Positions 1 through 7,806 of a stretch of DNA of 38,780 nt are shown one piece after another. The position numbers and the translations under genes were made by a program. Source of the DNA: Streptomyces rochei (GTDB lineage Bacteria; Actinomycetota; Actinomycetes; Streptomycetales; Streptomycetaceae); NCBI GenBank assembly GCA_002155895.1, contig MUMD01000044.1, positions 1 to 38,780 of the forward strand. Direction: 5' to 3'. The first letter of the stretch is position 1, and each line of letters opens with the position of its first letter. Under the pieces are notes generated by a model. The model had not been told where the DNA came from and searched no databases. It was given only the letters and a program-made list of their open reading frames with translations.

Positions 1-216
1 CTGCCCCTTCGCGGGTTCACCGCCCGGCTGCCCCTTCGCGGGTTCACCACCCGGCTGCCCCTTCGCGGGTTCACCACCTGGCTGCCCCTTCGCGGGTTCA
101 CCACCTGGCTGCCCCTTCGCGGGTTCACCACCTGGCTGCCCCTTCGCGGGTTCACCACCTGGCTGGCTCCTAGCGGATTCACCGTCCGGCTGGCTCTTCG
201 CGGGCTCTTCGCCCGG
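1..216 (-). repeat. 27-bp in-frame minisatellite in the oxidoreductase C-terminus
   Basis: Eight consecutive 27-bp units start at 1, 28, 55, 82, 109, 136, 163 and 190. The first six differ only at two positions near the unit end (CGCCCGG, CACCCGG or CACCTGG). The units at 163 and 190 are diverged. Read on the minus strand in the gene frame, each intact unit encodes PGGEPAKGQ, and the older units read PDGESARSQ and PGEEPAKSQ. The period is a multiple of three, so copy-number change would not break the frame. The array is cut by the window edge, so its full length is unknown. Confidence 0.95.
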
Positions 217-1623
217 CCGCGCCTTCGCCGGCTCCCCGCCCTGGCGCCTCTCGGCCGGCTCCGTTCTGCCGGGGCCACCCGCCGATCCCGCCGACCCCGC
301 CGGCCCGGCGTCCGGCCGTCCCGGTACCCGGGCCACCTCGGGAGAGGCCGACTCCAGGGGTACGGACCAGGACCGTACGAGGCCCAGCTGGACCGCCTGG
401 CGGGGCAGCACCGCGTCGAGCAGCCAGTCCGCGGCCACCCGCACCCGGTTGCCCGGCATCGCCGCGAGGTGGTAGCCGCGGGTGACCGCGCCGGCCGCCG
501 GGCCGGACATCGGCACCCCCAGCGGATTGGCCGCGGCCTTCGCCCCGCCCAGGTCCACCACGAACCCCATGTCCCGGTGCCGGTAGGCGCGCCGCTGCCC
601 GCCGATGCCGAGCGACGCGGCGACGTTCTCGGCGCAGACCTTGCCGTGCCGCCAGGCGTGCTGCGCGGTCATCGGCGTGTACTGGCCCGGCTTGGTCAGG
701 TCGGGCACGGCGGCCACGTCACCGCAGGCGAACAGCTCGGGCCGCCCCGGCACCTGGAGGTGCGGGTCGACCAGCAGCCGCCCGCGCTCCATGGGCAGCC
801 CCAGGGACTCCACCAGCGGGTCGGGCCGTACGCCCACGCACCACACCAGCGTCCGGGTGTCCACGGTCGTGCCGTCGGTCAGCAGCACCCCGTCGTGCGT
901 GGCCTCCTTCACGGAGGTCCCCATACGCACGTCGACGCCCCGCTGCCGCAGGACCCGCTCGGCGGTGCGGGAGAGCCGTTCGTCCATCTCCGGCAGCACC
1001 CGTTCCGCCACGTCCAGCAGCATCCAGCGGGGCCGCATGCCGGTGCGCATCGGATGCCGCCGGACCTGGGCGTCGGTGTACATCTGGCCGTGCGCGGCGA
1101 CCTCGGTGCCGGTGTATCCCGCGCCCACCACGACGAAGGTGCAGCGGGCGGCGCACTCGGCGCGGTCGTCGGCCGCCGCGGCCAGCTCCACCTGCCGGGT
1201 CACGTGGTCGCGCAGATAAAGGGCCTCCGGCAGTCCGCGGAAGCCGTGGGCGTGCTCGGCGACGCCCGGGATGGGCAGCAGCTTGTTGACGCTGCCCGCG
1301 GCGAGCACCAGCCGGTCGTAGCGCAGCGTGCCCTCGCCGCCCTCCGGGTCCGTGTAGTGCACGGTGCGTCCGTCGAGGTCGATGCCGTCGGCCTCGCCGA
1401 GCACCAGCCGGACGCGGGGCAGGGTGCCCGACAGGGACACGCTGACCCGGCGCGGTTCCAGGATTCCGGCGGCGACCTGGGGCAGCAGGGGCAGATAGAG
1501 GAAGTAGTCGGTCGGGTTGAGCAGGACGATGTCGGCCTGGTGCCGGGTGAGCCGGGACAGGGTGCGGGCCGTCCGGTACCCGGCGAAGCCGGCGCCGACG
1601 ATCACGATGCGGGGTCGGCTCAC
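1..1623 (-). CDS. NAD(P)/FAD-dependent oxidoreductase, type II NADH dehydrogenase-like (3' end cut by window edge)
   Basis: Flavoprotein of the two-dinucleotide-binding-domain family, most like type II NADH dehydrogenases that pass electrons from NADH to menaquinone at the inner face of the membrane. I translated the minus strand from a GTG at 1623 (VSRPRIVIVGAGFAGYR). A GGAGG lies about 7 bases before it. The FAD-binding GAGFAG is at residues 10-15. A second Rossmann motif, VVVGAGYTGTE, follows mid-protein, and a C-terminal FACGD gives the second FAD contact. The catalytic body ends near DNA position 380. After that the protein continues as a Pro/Gly/Ala/Glu/Lys-rich tail that becomes a 9-residue repeat (PGGEPAKGQ) up to the window edge, so the stop codon is not visible. 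The gene is divergent from the F420-dependent oxidoreductase. Function as a respiratory NDH-2 is inferred; a related quinone or disulfide reductase role is possible. Confidence 0.85.
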   Translation of the reverse strand, partial: MSRPRIVIVGAGFAGYRTARTLSRLTRHQADIVLLNPTDYFLYLPLLPQVAAGILEPRRVSVSLSGTLPRVRLVLGEADGIDLDGRTVHYTDPEGGEGTLRYDRLVLAAGSVNKLLPIPGVAEHAHGFRGLPEALYLRDHVTRQVELAAAADDRAECAARCTFVVVGAGYTGTEVAAHGQMYTDAQVRRHPMRTGMRPRWMLLDVAERVLPEMDERLSRTAERVLRQRGVDVRMGTSVKEATHDGVLLTDGTTVDTRTLVWCVGVRPDPLVESLGLPMERGRLLVDPHLQVPGRPELFACGDVAAVPDLTKPGQYTPMTAQHAWRHGKVCAENVAASLGIGGQRRAYRHRDMGFVVDLGGAKAAANPLGVPMSGPAAGAVTRGYHLAAMPGNRVRVAADWLLDAVLPRQAVQLGLVRSWSVPLESASPEVARVPGRPDAGPAGSAGSAGGPGRTEPAERRQGGEPAKARPGEEPAKSQPDGESARSQPGGEPAKGQPGGEPAKGQPGGEPAKGQPGGEPAKGQPGGEPAKGQPGGEPAKGQ

Positions 1624-1789
1624 GGTTCGCCTCCGGGCTGTCGCGTACCTCGTGAGCCTTCCGCGTCCCCTTGACCAGGGCGCCCAAACGTCCGGCGGGG
1701 CGGCGGCCCGCCGGCCCCTCGGTTTCCCCGCCGCCGCGCGGGTACCCGGCTGCGGACCCACCCCCTCCACTTCCCGGAGGCAACCCCTC

Positions 1790-2752
1790 ATGCCCGAGTA
1801 CGGCTACTTCCTCTCGTGCGAGCAGTACGGTCCCGCGGAGCTGATCGAGCAGGCGCGGATGGCCGAGCAGGCCGGGTTCCAGGCACTGTGGATCTCGGAC
1901 CACTACCACCCGTGGAACGGCGAGCAGGGGCAGAGCCCGTTCGTCTGGTCGGTCATCGGCGCGCTCTCCGACGCCGTGTCCCTGCCCGTCGAGACGGCGG
2001 TGACCTGCCCGACCGTGCGCGTCCACCCGGCGGTGGTGGCGCAGGCGGCGGCGACCAGCGCGGTGATGACGAACGGCCGCTTCCGGCTCGGCGTCGGCAC
2101 CGGCGAGGCACTGAACGAGCACATCCTCGGCGACGCCTGGCCGGCCGCGCACGTGCGCCTGGAGATGCTGGAGGAGGCGATCCTCATCATGCGGCGGCTG
2201 TTCACCGGCGAGGAGGTCAACCACCACGGCACGCACTACACGGTGGAGAACGCCCGCCTGTACACCGTCCCGGACGAGCCCGTCCCGATCGACATCTCCG
2301 GCTTCGGCCCGGCCGCCACCAAGCTGGCCGCGCGGGTGGGCGACGGGTACATCACGATGATGCCGGACGCCTCGATGGTGGAGCAGTACCGCAAGGGCGG
2401 GGGCGGCGGAAAGCTCGTCAGCGGGGGCACCAAGGTCTGCTACGACACCGACCGGGACGCGGCGGTGCGGACCGTGCACCGGCTGTGGGCCAACGAGCTG
2501 CTGCCGGGAGAGCTGGGGCAGGTGCTGCCCTCACCCAAGCACTTCGAACAGGCGCAGACCCTGGTCACCGAGGACATGGTCCGCTCCAACCGGGTCTGCG
2601 GCGACGACGCGGACGAACACGTCGCGGAACTCAGGCGGTTCGCCGACGCCGGCTTCGACCGGGTCTACGTCAACCAGATCGGGCCGGACCTGCGCGGCTT
2701 CTTCGACTTCTACCGCACCAAGGTGCTGCCGCGGCTCCACGAGGAGTCCTGA
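1790..2752 (+). CDS. F420-dependent LLM-class oxidoreductase (glucose-6-phosphate dehydrogenase-like family)
   Basis: Predicted cytoplasmic TIM-barrel flavin-like oxidoreductase that uses deazaflavin coenzyme F420. The 320-residue protein starts at ATG 1790, preceded by GGAGG at 1776-1780. The N-terminal strand and loop ending WISDHYHPW (residues 34-42) resemble the F420-contacting His/Trp loop of F420-dependent glucose-6-phosphate dehydrogenase. GVGTGEALNEH (101-111) carries the conserved Gly-rich loop and a candidate acidic catalytic residue. The pattern fits the F420_G6P-type family (TIGR03557-like), whose Streptomyces members mostly have unknown substrates. I therefore do not assign glucose-6-phosphate. 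It is divergent from the NDH-2-like gene and ends at a strong hairpin. The long upstream reading frame beginning at 1517 has no ribosome binding site and is ignored. Confidence 0.9.
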   Translation: MPEYGYFLSCEQYGPAELIEQARMAEQAGFQALWISDHYHPWNGEQGQSPFVWSVIGALSDAVSLPVETAVTCPTVRVHPAVVAQAAATSAVMTNGRFRLGVGTGEALNEHILGDAWPAAHVRLEMLEEAILIMRRLFTGEEVNHHGTHYTVENARLYTVPDEPVPIDISGFGPAATKLAARVGDGYITMMPDASMVEQYRKGGGGGKLVSGGTKVCYDTDRDAAVRTVHRLWANELLPGELGQVLPSPKHFEQAQTLVTEDMVRSNRVCGDDADEHVAELRRFADAGFDRVYVNQIGPDLRGFFDFYRTKVLPRLHEES

Positions 2753-2765
2753 CCCGCGAGCAGAA

Positions 2766-2803
2766 GGGCGCCCCCGCGCGACGTATGTCGTGCGGGGGCG
2801 CCC
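2766..2803. terminator. Bidirectional hairpin terminator
   Basis: Arms at 2766-2782 and 2787-2803 form a 17-bp stem with one G.U pair and a four-base loop. It begins 14 bases after the F420 oxidoreductase stop and lies downstream of the convergent holin-X-like gene, so it can serve both. It lacks a T tract, as is usual in Streptomyces. Confidence 0.8.
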
Positions 2804-2849
2804 CGCTGTCCACGGCCGGCCGTGTCCTCACGGCCGCTGTGCCCCGCCC

Positions 2850-3356
2850 TCACCGGGCCTCGGGGTCGATGTCGTCCTGGCGCGGCGCCGCGGGCCCGGT
2901 GCCGCCCGGTGCGGGCGTACCGGCCCCCGGGGCGCCGGTGGCTCCGCCCGCGCCGCCGGGCGCGACCGGCGGCATCGGCGGGTACGGCATGCCGAGCCCG
3001 CTCGGCGGCACGCCCGGCGCGTCACCGCCCACCACGTGCTGGTGCCCGGCACCCGGCCGGTCCCCGTGAGGCTTGGCGGCACGGTGCAGCAGATGGGCCA
3101 CCACCCCCAGGAGGACGGCCGTGATCAGCGCGGCGGCCCAGTCGGGCAGGGCGACCGCGAGGGCCAAGCCCACGGTGAGCGCGAGCGCGGCGCCCGCGTA
3201 CAGGGCGGCGGCGCCGGAGGCGGCGTACAGGGTGGCCTTGCGACGCTGCTTGCGGGTCTGTTCGCGCAGCTCGTCGCGCACGGTCTCGCGTGCCACCTGC
3301 GCCAGTTCGTCGACCAGATGCTTGTCCAGGTGTTCCAAGTGATCCATGCGGTCCAT
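2850..3356 (-). CDS. Actinobacterial holin-X (phage holin superfamily III)-like membrane protein
   Basis: A 168-residue protein read from ATG 3356 (MDRMDHLEHL). An internal ATG at 3347 is an alternative start. A charged amphipathic N-terminus of about 40 residues (KHLVDELAQVARETVRDELREQ in outline) precedes two hydrophobic segments: about residues 45-65, rich in Ala/Leu/Tyr, and about 71-93, containing LPDWAAALITAVLLGVV. This is the usual architecture of the Phage_holin_3_6 or holin-X family, which is chromosomal and widespread in actinomycetes. The last 65 residues are a Pro/Gly-rich tail (MPYPPMPPVAPGGAG) likely to be disordered. There is no lysis cassette nearby. Membership is inferred from architecture, and the cellular role of the family is unknown. 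Confidence 0.75.
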   Translation of the reverse strand: MDRMDHLEHLDKHLVDELAQVARETVRDELREQTRKQRRKATLYAASGAAALYAGAALALTVGLALAVALPDWAAALITAVLLGVVAHLLHRAAKPHGDRPGAGHQHVVGGDAPGVPPSGLGMPYPPMPPVAPGGAGGATGAPGAGTPAPGGTGPAAPRQDDIDPEAR

Positions 3357-3438
3357 GCGTTGCGGGTACCCCCGGGCGCACCGTCCATGGGCGGGGACGG
3401 CGGGACCGGCCCCGCCTCTCCCAACTAGGCTCCTGCGC

Positions 3439-3786
3439 ATGGACATTCTGGGAGCCACACTGCGCATCTATGTCGACGACCTGGAGAAGGCGATCCCCTT
3501 CTACGAGGGCCTGGCCGGCGGCCAGGCGCTCCGCTTCGAACGCGGCGGCGTCCAAGTCGCCGCGGTCGGCTGCTTCCTGCTGATGAGCGGACCCGAGGCC
3601 CAGCTCGAGGTGTTGCGCAAGGTGGCCGCGACGATCGCCGTGACGGACGTCGAGGAGACCCACCGGGTCCTCAGCTCCCTCGGCGCGGACATCATCGCGG
3701 GCCCCGTCCCGACGCCCGCGGGCCGCAATCTGATCGCCCGGCACCCGGACGGGGCGATCTACGAGTACGTGGACCGGCGGGCGTAG
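3439..3786 (+). CDS. VOC (glyoxalase/bleomycin-resistance fold) family protein
   Basis: A 115-residue single vicinal-oxygen-chelate domain. The beta-alpha-beta-beta-beta pattern is visible: GATLRIYVDDLEKAIPFYE at the start, then ATIAVTDVEETHRVLSSLG, and a final strand IARHPDGAIYEYVD. The last Glu-rich strand is where family members place a metal ligand, but the set of ligands is incomplete here, so enzymatic activity is uncertain. The ATG at 3439 is chosen because a -10-like TAGGCT (3426-3431) ends seven bases upstream and there is no Shine-Dalgarno sequence, so the mRNA is probably leaderless. It runs convergently into the DUF5107 gene with only 18 bases between stops. No substrate can be assigned. 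Confidence 0.8.
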   Translation: MDILGATLRIYVDDLEKAIPFYEGLAGGQALRFERGGVQVAAVGCFLLMSGPEAQLEVLRKVAATIAVTDVEETHRVLSSLGADIIAGPVPTPAGRNLIARHPDGAIYEYVDRRA

Positions 3787-3804
3787 TTCCGGGCCGGGCG
3801 GGGC

Positions 3805-5838
3805 TCAGTCCCCGTCCGGCCGCATCCTGAAGTCGTACCGGGCCGGGAGCGGTTCGTCGCCGAGCGCGGCCCACAGCCGGCCGATGACCTCGTCGCCCTC
3901 GCGCAGGTCGGCGACCTCGAACCCCTCGTCGAAGACGGCCCGCGCCCGCTCCCTTCGGCCCTCGGCGGCGAGCAGCGCCGCCTCGGTCAGCCGGAACCGG
4001 CCGCGGGCCCGGACGGCGGGGGGCAGCCGCTCCCACACGGAACGGGCGTCCGCCGTGCGCCCCACCGCGAGCAGCGCCCCGATCGCCTCGCCGCCGAGCG
4101 CGGCCGTGGCCGCCGTCCAGGTCGCTCCGTCGGCGCCGGCGGCCGCCTGGGGGAGGTCCCCCGCCTCACCGGTCCCGGGCGCGCCGGCCGTCCCGGAGGA
4201 GTCGTCCGCGCCGCCCCTCGCCCGTGCGCACAGGTCGTCGAAGGCTTCCGCGTACCGGTCGGCGGCCCGCTCGTCGTGCCCGTCCTCCCGGTCGGCCACG
4301 GCGAGGCAGCGCAGCAGCGGCCAGCGGGCGGTGGCCCGGTCGAGGCCGCGCTCCCAGCTGCGCACCGCCTGCGCGCGGTCGCCCTCGTGCCACTGGGCGA
4401 CACCCAGGTGGTACTCGGCGGCGGGCGTCGCCGCCGCGGTCTCCAGCATGTCGCGCCACGGGCGGGCGACCAGCGTGCCGCCGGGCGGCGCGTGGTGGTC
4501 GGGCTCGGGCAGCGAGCCGGCGTGCAGCAGGTGCAGCCAGGGCCGCTGCTCGTCGCCCAGGGTGGCCTCGTCGAACGGTGTGCCGGGCAGTTTCCAGCCT
4601 GTGCGCAGCACTTCGAGGGCGCCCCAGCCCGACCCGGCGGCCAGGCGCTCGCCGGGCTCGGCGTCCGCGTGGCGCAGCCACTCCCGGTAGGCGGCGTCGA
4701 CCTCGGCGCGCGGCAGGGCCGCCTCCAGCCGGTCCTCCGCCCCGCTCAGTACGCCGTGCCACTCCCCTTCGGGATCGGCGTCCAGCGGCCCGTACGCCTC
4801 CAGCCAGGACACCTCGCTCTCCGCCTCCAGCTTCACGTGCTCCAGCTGGGTGCGGGCGAGCCCGGCCTGGATCTCGCAGTAGCCCCCGGTGCCCGGCTCG
4901 GTGAGCCACTCCTGCCAGCGCCGCCCGCCCGGTCCCGTGCCCCACACGAAGAGCTTCCGGCCGCGCAGCACGTCGGTCGACGTCTGCACCAGTCCGTGCC
5001 CGTGCGCGTCCAGGGCGGCGATCCAGCGGCGCCGCCCGTCCGGCACCTCGTAGAACCAGTCGGCGGCGTAGGCGCTGTTGCGCGGGTACGTCCGGTCCGC
5101 TCCGTCGTACGACGGCACGGGGACGCGGCGCAGCCGCCGCTCGTAGCCGAACAGCCATGCCTCGTCGGCGGGCGCGAGGACGCGGCGGTCCTCGGGGACC
5201 GCGATGTTGGACCACCAGTAGGTGGGCACCGGACGTTCGTGCGGGTTGCGGATCCGGACGCCGACGCGGAGGAAGTCCGAACCCTCCGGAAGCCACAGGT
5301 CGACCTGGAAGGGCAGGTCCCGCAGCCGCTCCCACTCCCACAGACGCAGCATCTCCCCGCCGTCGGGGGCCGGCACGCGGGCGGCGTGCACGGGCGAGCA
5401 GGAGAGGGTGGTGTGGCCGGTGGCTCCGATGTTCCACTCGATGCCGCCGGAGAACCAGGCGCCGTTGAGGGCGAAGTTGGCGGGCTGGAGGACGGGGTTG
5501 ACGTAGAGCAGTTCACGGTCGGTCGGCTTGTGGAAGAGGGAGGTGACGCGGCCGCCCAGGGCGGGCAGGACGGTGGCCCGCAGCCGGTCGTTCTCCAGGA
5601 CGAGGGCGTCGAACTCGCGGGGTTCGCGCACCCGCCCGTAGCCGTCGCGGACCGGCGCGGGCAGCAGGCTGCGCAGGGGCGCGTAGCCGACCTGGCGGGC
5701 CATCTCGCGGGGCAGGGCGGCCCGGTCGCGTGCGTCGATGCGGTGGGCCTCGTCCAGGGGGCGCAGTGGCGGCAGGGGGTTGTCCGGGCCGAGCGGCGCG
5801 GCGGGCAGCGTCAGTACCTCACGTCGGATGGTCGTCAC
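3805..5838 (-). CDS. DUF5107 domain protein with C-terminal TPR repeats
   Basis: A 677-residue cytoplasmic protein with a GTG start at 5838 and a GGGGAAG just upstream. Residues about 40-370 match the pattern of DUF5107, a galactose-mutarotase-like beta-sandwich. GGR (95-97), GGIEWN (131-136), TYWWSNIAVPE and WGTGPGGRRWQEWL are the recognisable blocks. These Trp/Tyr-rich loops suggest sugar binding. Residues about 480-660 are helical TPR-like repeats (PAAEYHLGVAQWHEGDRAQA and similar), interrupted by a Gly/Ala/Ser-rich linker near 555-585. Such proteins have been suggested to act on carbohydrates, but I know of no defined reaction. It stands alone on its strand, divergent from the DUF6204-like gene across a palindrome and convergent with the VOC gene. 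Confidence 0.82.
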   Translation of the reverse strand: MTTIRREVLTLPAAPLGPDNPLPPLRPLDEAHRIDARDRAALPREMARQVGYAPLRSLLPAPVRDGYGRVREPREFDALVLENDRLRATVLPALGGRVTSLFHKPTDRELLYVNPVLQPANFALNGAWFSGGIEWNIGATGHTTLSCSPVHAARVPAPDGGEMLRLWEWERLRDLPFQVDLWLPEGSDFLRVGVRIRNPHERPVPTYWWSNIAVPEDRRVLAPADEAWLFGYERRLRRVPVPSYDGADRTYPRNSAYAADWFYEVPDGRRRWIAALDAHGHGLVQTSTDVLRGRKLFVWGTGPGGRRWQEWLTEPGTGGYCEIQAGLARTQLEHVKLEAESEVSWLEAYGPLDADPEGEWHGVLSGAEDRLEAALPRAEVDAAYREWLRHADAEPGERLAAGSGWGALEVLRTGWKLPGTPFDEATLGDEQRPWLHLLHAGSLPEPDHHAPPGGTLVARPWRDMLETAAATPAAEYHLGVAQWHEGDRAQAVRSWERGLDRATARWPLLRCLAVADREDGHDERAADRYAEAFDDLCARARGGADDSSGTAGAPGTGEAGDLPQAAAGADGATWTAATAALGGEAIGALLAVGRTADARSVWERLPPAVRARGRFRLTEAALLAAEGRRERARAVFDEGFEVADLREGDEVIGRLWAALGDEPLPARYDFRMRPDGD

Positions 5839-5885
5839 GCTTCCCCATGGAAGCCGCTCGCGGGCCCGCTGAACAGGGTGCCCAC

Positions 5886-5904
5886 CCCACCGATATTCGG
5901 TGGG
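5886..5904. promoter_or_regulatory. 19-bp perfect inverted repeat in a divergent promoter region
   Basis: CCCACCGA-TAT-TCGGTGGG, with eight-base arms and a three-base AT-rich centre, lies midway between the divergent starts at 5838 and 5964. Its position and symmetry are those of an operator for a dimeric repressor. No candidate regulator gene adjoins it. Confidence 0.5.
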
Positions 5905-5963
5905 CGGTGGTCCGGGGCCGACGTACAGTCGGTCGGTCGGTGACGAGCACGAAGGAGCGGCGC

Positions 5964-6311
5964 GTGAGTGAACGGCACACCTACCGGGTGATCGTCCGGG
6001 GCACCTGGGAGGGGCTGACCGAGGACGCCCGGACGCGGCTGCTCGCCGAGGCGGGGGACCACGGGATGGCGAGCATGCGGTTCACGGAGGAGGGCTCGCT
6101 GTCGTACGAGCCCTCGCCGCTGAAGCACTTCTCCCTGCGGTACGTCGTGGTGTCCGACGCGGCGGACGGCGAGGAGATGGCGGGCGCGATCGCCGAGGAC
6201 CGGGCGGAGACGGCGCTGCGGGCGCTCGGCTACGGGTTCCGCGATCTCAGGTCGACGGTGACGGACCTGGACACCATGAAGATCAACCGGAAGTCACGCT
6301 CTCGGCGGTGA
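5964..6311 (+). CDS. Small conserved DUF6204-like protein
   Basis: A 115-residue protein from a GTG at 5964, with AAGGAG at 5952-5957 six bases upstream. It opens SERHTYRVIVRGTWEGL and has alternating strand and helix segments (SMRFTEEGSLSYEP, FSLRYVVVSDAADGEEMA, AIAEDRAETALRALGYGFRDL). It ends in a very basic tail (KINRKSRSRR). I associate it with the DUF6204 family of actinomycetes, whose function is not known; this is a recognition from memory. Its 3' end overlaps the 3' end of the convergent acetyltransferase by 29 bp. Confidence 0.75.
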   Translation: MSERHTYRVIVRGTWEGLTEDARTRLLAEAGDHGMASMRFTEEGSLSYEPSPLKHFSLRYVVVSDAADGEEMAGAIAEDRAETALRALGYGFRDLRSTVTDLDTMKINRKSRSRR

Positions 6312-6846
6312 CGGCCCAGCGCTGGTGGTCCCGCCAGGCGCCGTCGATGTGGAGCATCCGCGGCGAGAAGCCCTCCAGGTGGAAGCCGCAGGCGCGGGCC
6401 AGCGCGATGGAGGCGGCGTTGCCCGGCTGCACGTTGATCTCCAGCCGGTGCAGCCGCATCGGCCCGAAGGCGTACCGCACGACGAGGTCCAGGCCCTCGC
6501 GCATCAGGCCCCGCCCGGCCGCGTGCGCGAACGCGCCGTAGCCGAGCGCGCCGCTCATGAAGCCGCCGTGGACGATGTTGTTGATGTTGACGAACCCGGC
6601 GATGGCCCCTGGGTCGGCGCCCGCGTCCTTCTCGCAGATCAGGAACCCGGCCTTGGTGGGGTCCTCGATCAGCCGGGCCGCGTACGCCTCGTACGCCTGG
6701 GCGGTGTCCGGCGGGAAGAGCCACGGGTGGTGCAGGTCCTTGCTCTCCCGGGCACGGGCGGTGAACTCGGCGCCGTCCTCGTAGGTGAAGTGGCGTATGC
6801 CCACCCGGGGGCCCTCGGCCAGGTAGCGGGATGCGTTGTGCGGCAT
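6283..6846 (-). CDS. GNAT family N-acetyltransferase (RimJ/RimL type)
   Basis: A 187-residue protein with the order of the RimJ/RimL branch of GNAT enzymes. An N-terminal substrate arm (RHFTYEDGAEFTARARESKDL) is followed by the central strand AIAGFVNINNIVHGGFMSGALGYGAF. The acetyl-CoA pyrophosphate loop region is AHAAGRGLMREGLDLVVRYAF. The late block LEINVQPGNAASIALARACGF is the classic Asn-x-x-S motif, where the Ser or neighbouring Tyr supports thiol release. It probably acetylates an N-terminal or side-chain amine on a protein or small molecule. It lies 36 bases after the LD-carboxypeptidase on the same strand and is probably the last gene of the peptidase operon. The substrate is unknown. 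Confidence 0.85.
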   Translation of the reverse strand: MPHNASRYLAEGPRVGIRHFTYEDGAEFTARARESKDLHHPWLFPPDTAQAYEAYAARLIEDPTKAGFLICEKDAGADPGAIAGFVNINNIVHGGFMSGALGYGAFAHAAGRGLMREGLDLVVRYAFGPMRLHRLEINVQPGNAASIALARACGFHLEGFSPRMLHIDGAWRDHQRWAVTAESVTSG

Positions 6847-6882
6847 TCCGCCAGCCTACGACGCACGCGTGCGGGGCGCGGG

Positions 6883-7806
6883 TCAGCGCAGCGCCGGTGC
6901 GTCCAGCGTCAGGGTGCCCGCGTCCGCGTCGAGTTCCGCCGACACGCCGAACGGGATGGTCAGCGCCCCCTCGCAGTGCCCGAAGCCGAAGTCCTCGACG
7001 ACCGGCACGCCGAGTCCGCCGAGCCGGTCGGCCAGCATCGGCCGCAGCCGTTCGTAGGGCTCGCACGCGTGCCAGGAACCCAGCAGGATCCCGCGGACGC
7101 CGTCCAGCAGGCCGGCCCGCAGCAGCTGCGTGAGGTAGCGGTCCAGCCGGTACGTCTCCTCCCCCACGTCCTCCAGGCACAGCAGTCCGCCGCGCGCGGA
7201 GGCCCGTGCGTGCGGGCTGCCCACCTCGGCGGCGAGCAGGCACAGGCAGCCGCCGAGGGTGACGCCCCGCGCCCGGCCGGGGGCCAGGGGCGTGCCGCCG
7301 GAGGCGATCACGCGGACCGTCTCGGGGGCGAACAGGGTGGCCTTCAGGTGCTCCTGCGCCCGTACGTTCTTGAGGAAGTCGATCCCGGCCGCCATCGGTC
7401 CGTGCAGGGTGACGAGGCCCAGCCGGGTGGCGAACGCCTCGTGCAGCGCCGTGATGTCGCTGAAGCCGACCAGCACCTTGGGCCCCGCCGCCCGCATCGC
7501 CTCCCAGTCGAGGAGGTCGGCCATGCGCTGGACGCCGTATCCGCCGCGGGCGCACAGCACCGCGTCGACGGACGGGTCGCACCAGGCCGTCTGGAGGTCG
7601 GCGGCCCGGTCGGCGTCGGTGCCCGCGAGGTAGTCGAAGGCGGCGTGCCGGTCCAGGACGTGCGGGGCCACCACCGGGTCGAGGTCCCAGCCGCGCAGCA
7701 CGTCCAGTCCGGCGTGCAGGCGCTCCTCCGGCACGGGACCGCTGGGGGCGACGACGGCGACGCGTGCTCCGGGGGCGAGCCGGGGCGGGCGGGTCAGGGG
7801 CTTCAC
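6883..7806 (-). CDS. LD-carboxypeptidase, S66 family
   Basis: A 307-residue serine peptidase that removes a terminal D-amino acid from an L-D bond in murein tetrapeptides, or hydrolyses related acyl bonds as in the MccF branch. The expected triad is present: nucleophile Ser116 in VGFSDITALH, Glu212 in LLCLEDVGEE, and His277 in FGFGHCEGAL. There is no signal peptide, so it should act in the cytoplasm on imported or recycled peptides. Its GTG start (7806) overlaps the stop of the S9 peptidase by four bases (GTGA), indicating translational coupling. Immunity to a peptide-nucleotide antibiotic (MccF-like) is an alternative. The neighbouring D-aminopeptidase argues for peptide recycling. Confidence 0.9.
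   Translation of the reverse strand: MKPLTRPPRLAPGARVAVVAPSGPVPEERLHAGLDVLRGWDLDPVVAPHVLDRHAAFDYLAGTDADRAADLQTAWCDPSVDAVLCARGGYGVQRMADLLDWEAMRAAGPKVLVGFSDITALHEAFATRLGLVTLHGPMAAGIDFLKNVRAQEHLKATLFAPETVRVIASGGTPLAPGRARGVTLGGCLCLLAAEVGSPHARASARGGLLCLEDVGEETYRLDRYLTQLLRAGLLDGVRGILLGSWHACEPYERLRPMLADRLGGLGVPVVEDFGFGHCEGALTIPFGVSAELDADAGTLTLDAPALR

Noticed and set aside
1-216. CRISPR array at the left edge (regular repeats).
   Set aside because: The units are directly contiguous with no spacers and encode an in-frame peptide repeat.
719-2479. Long minus-strand frame across the NDH-2-like and F420 genes.
   Set aside because: It crosses two unrelated divergent genes and reads as low-complexity Arg/Pro/Gly sequence. 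The true genes have motifs, starts and ribosome binding sites.
2850-3356. Prophage lysis gene.
   Set aside because: Holin-X-like proteins are common chromosomal genes in actinomycetes, and no endolysin, integrase or structural phage gene is nearby.
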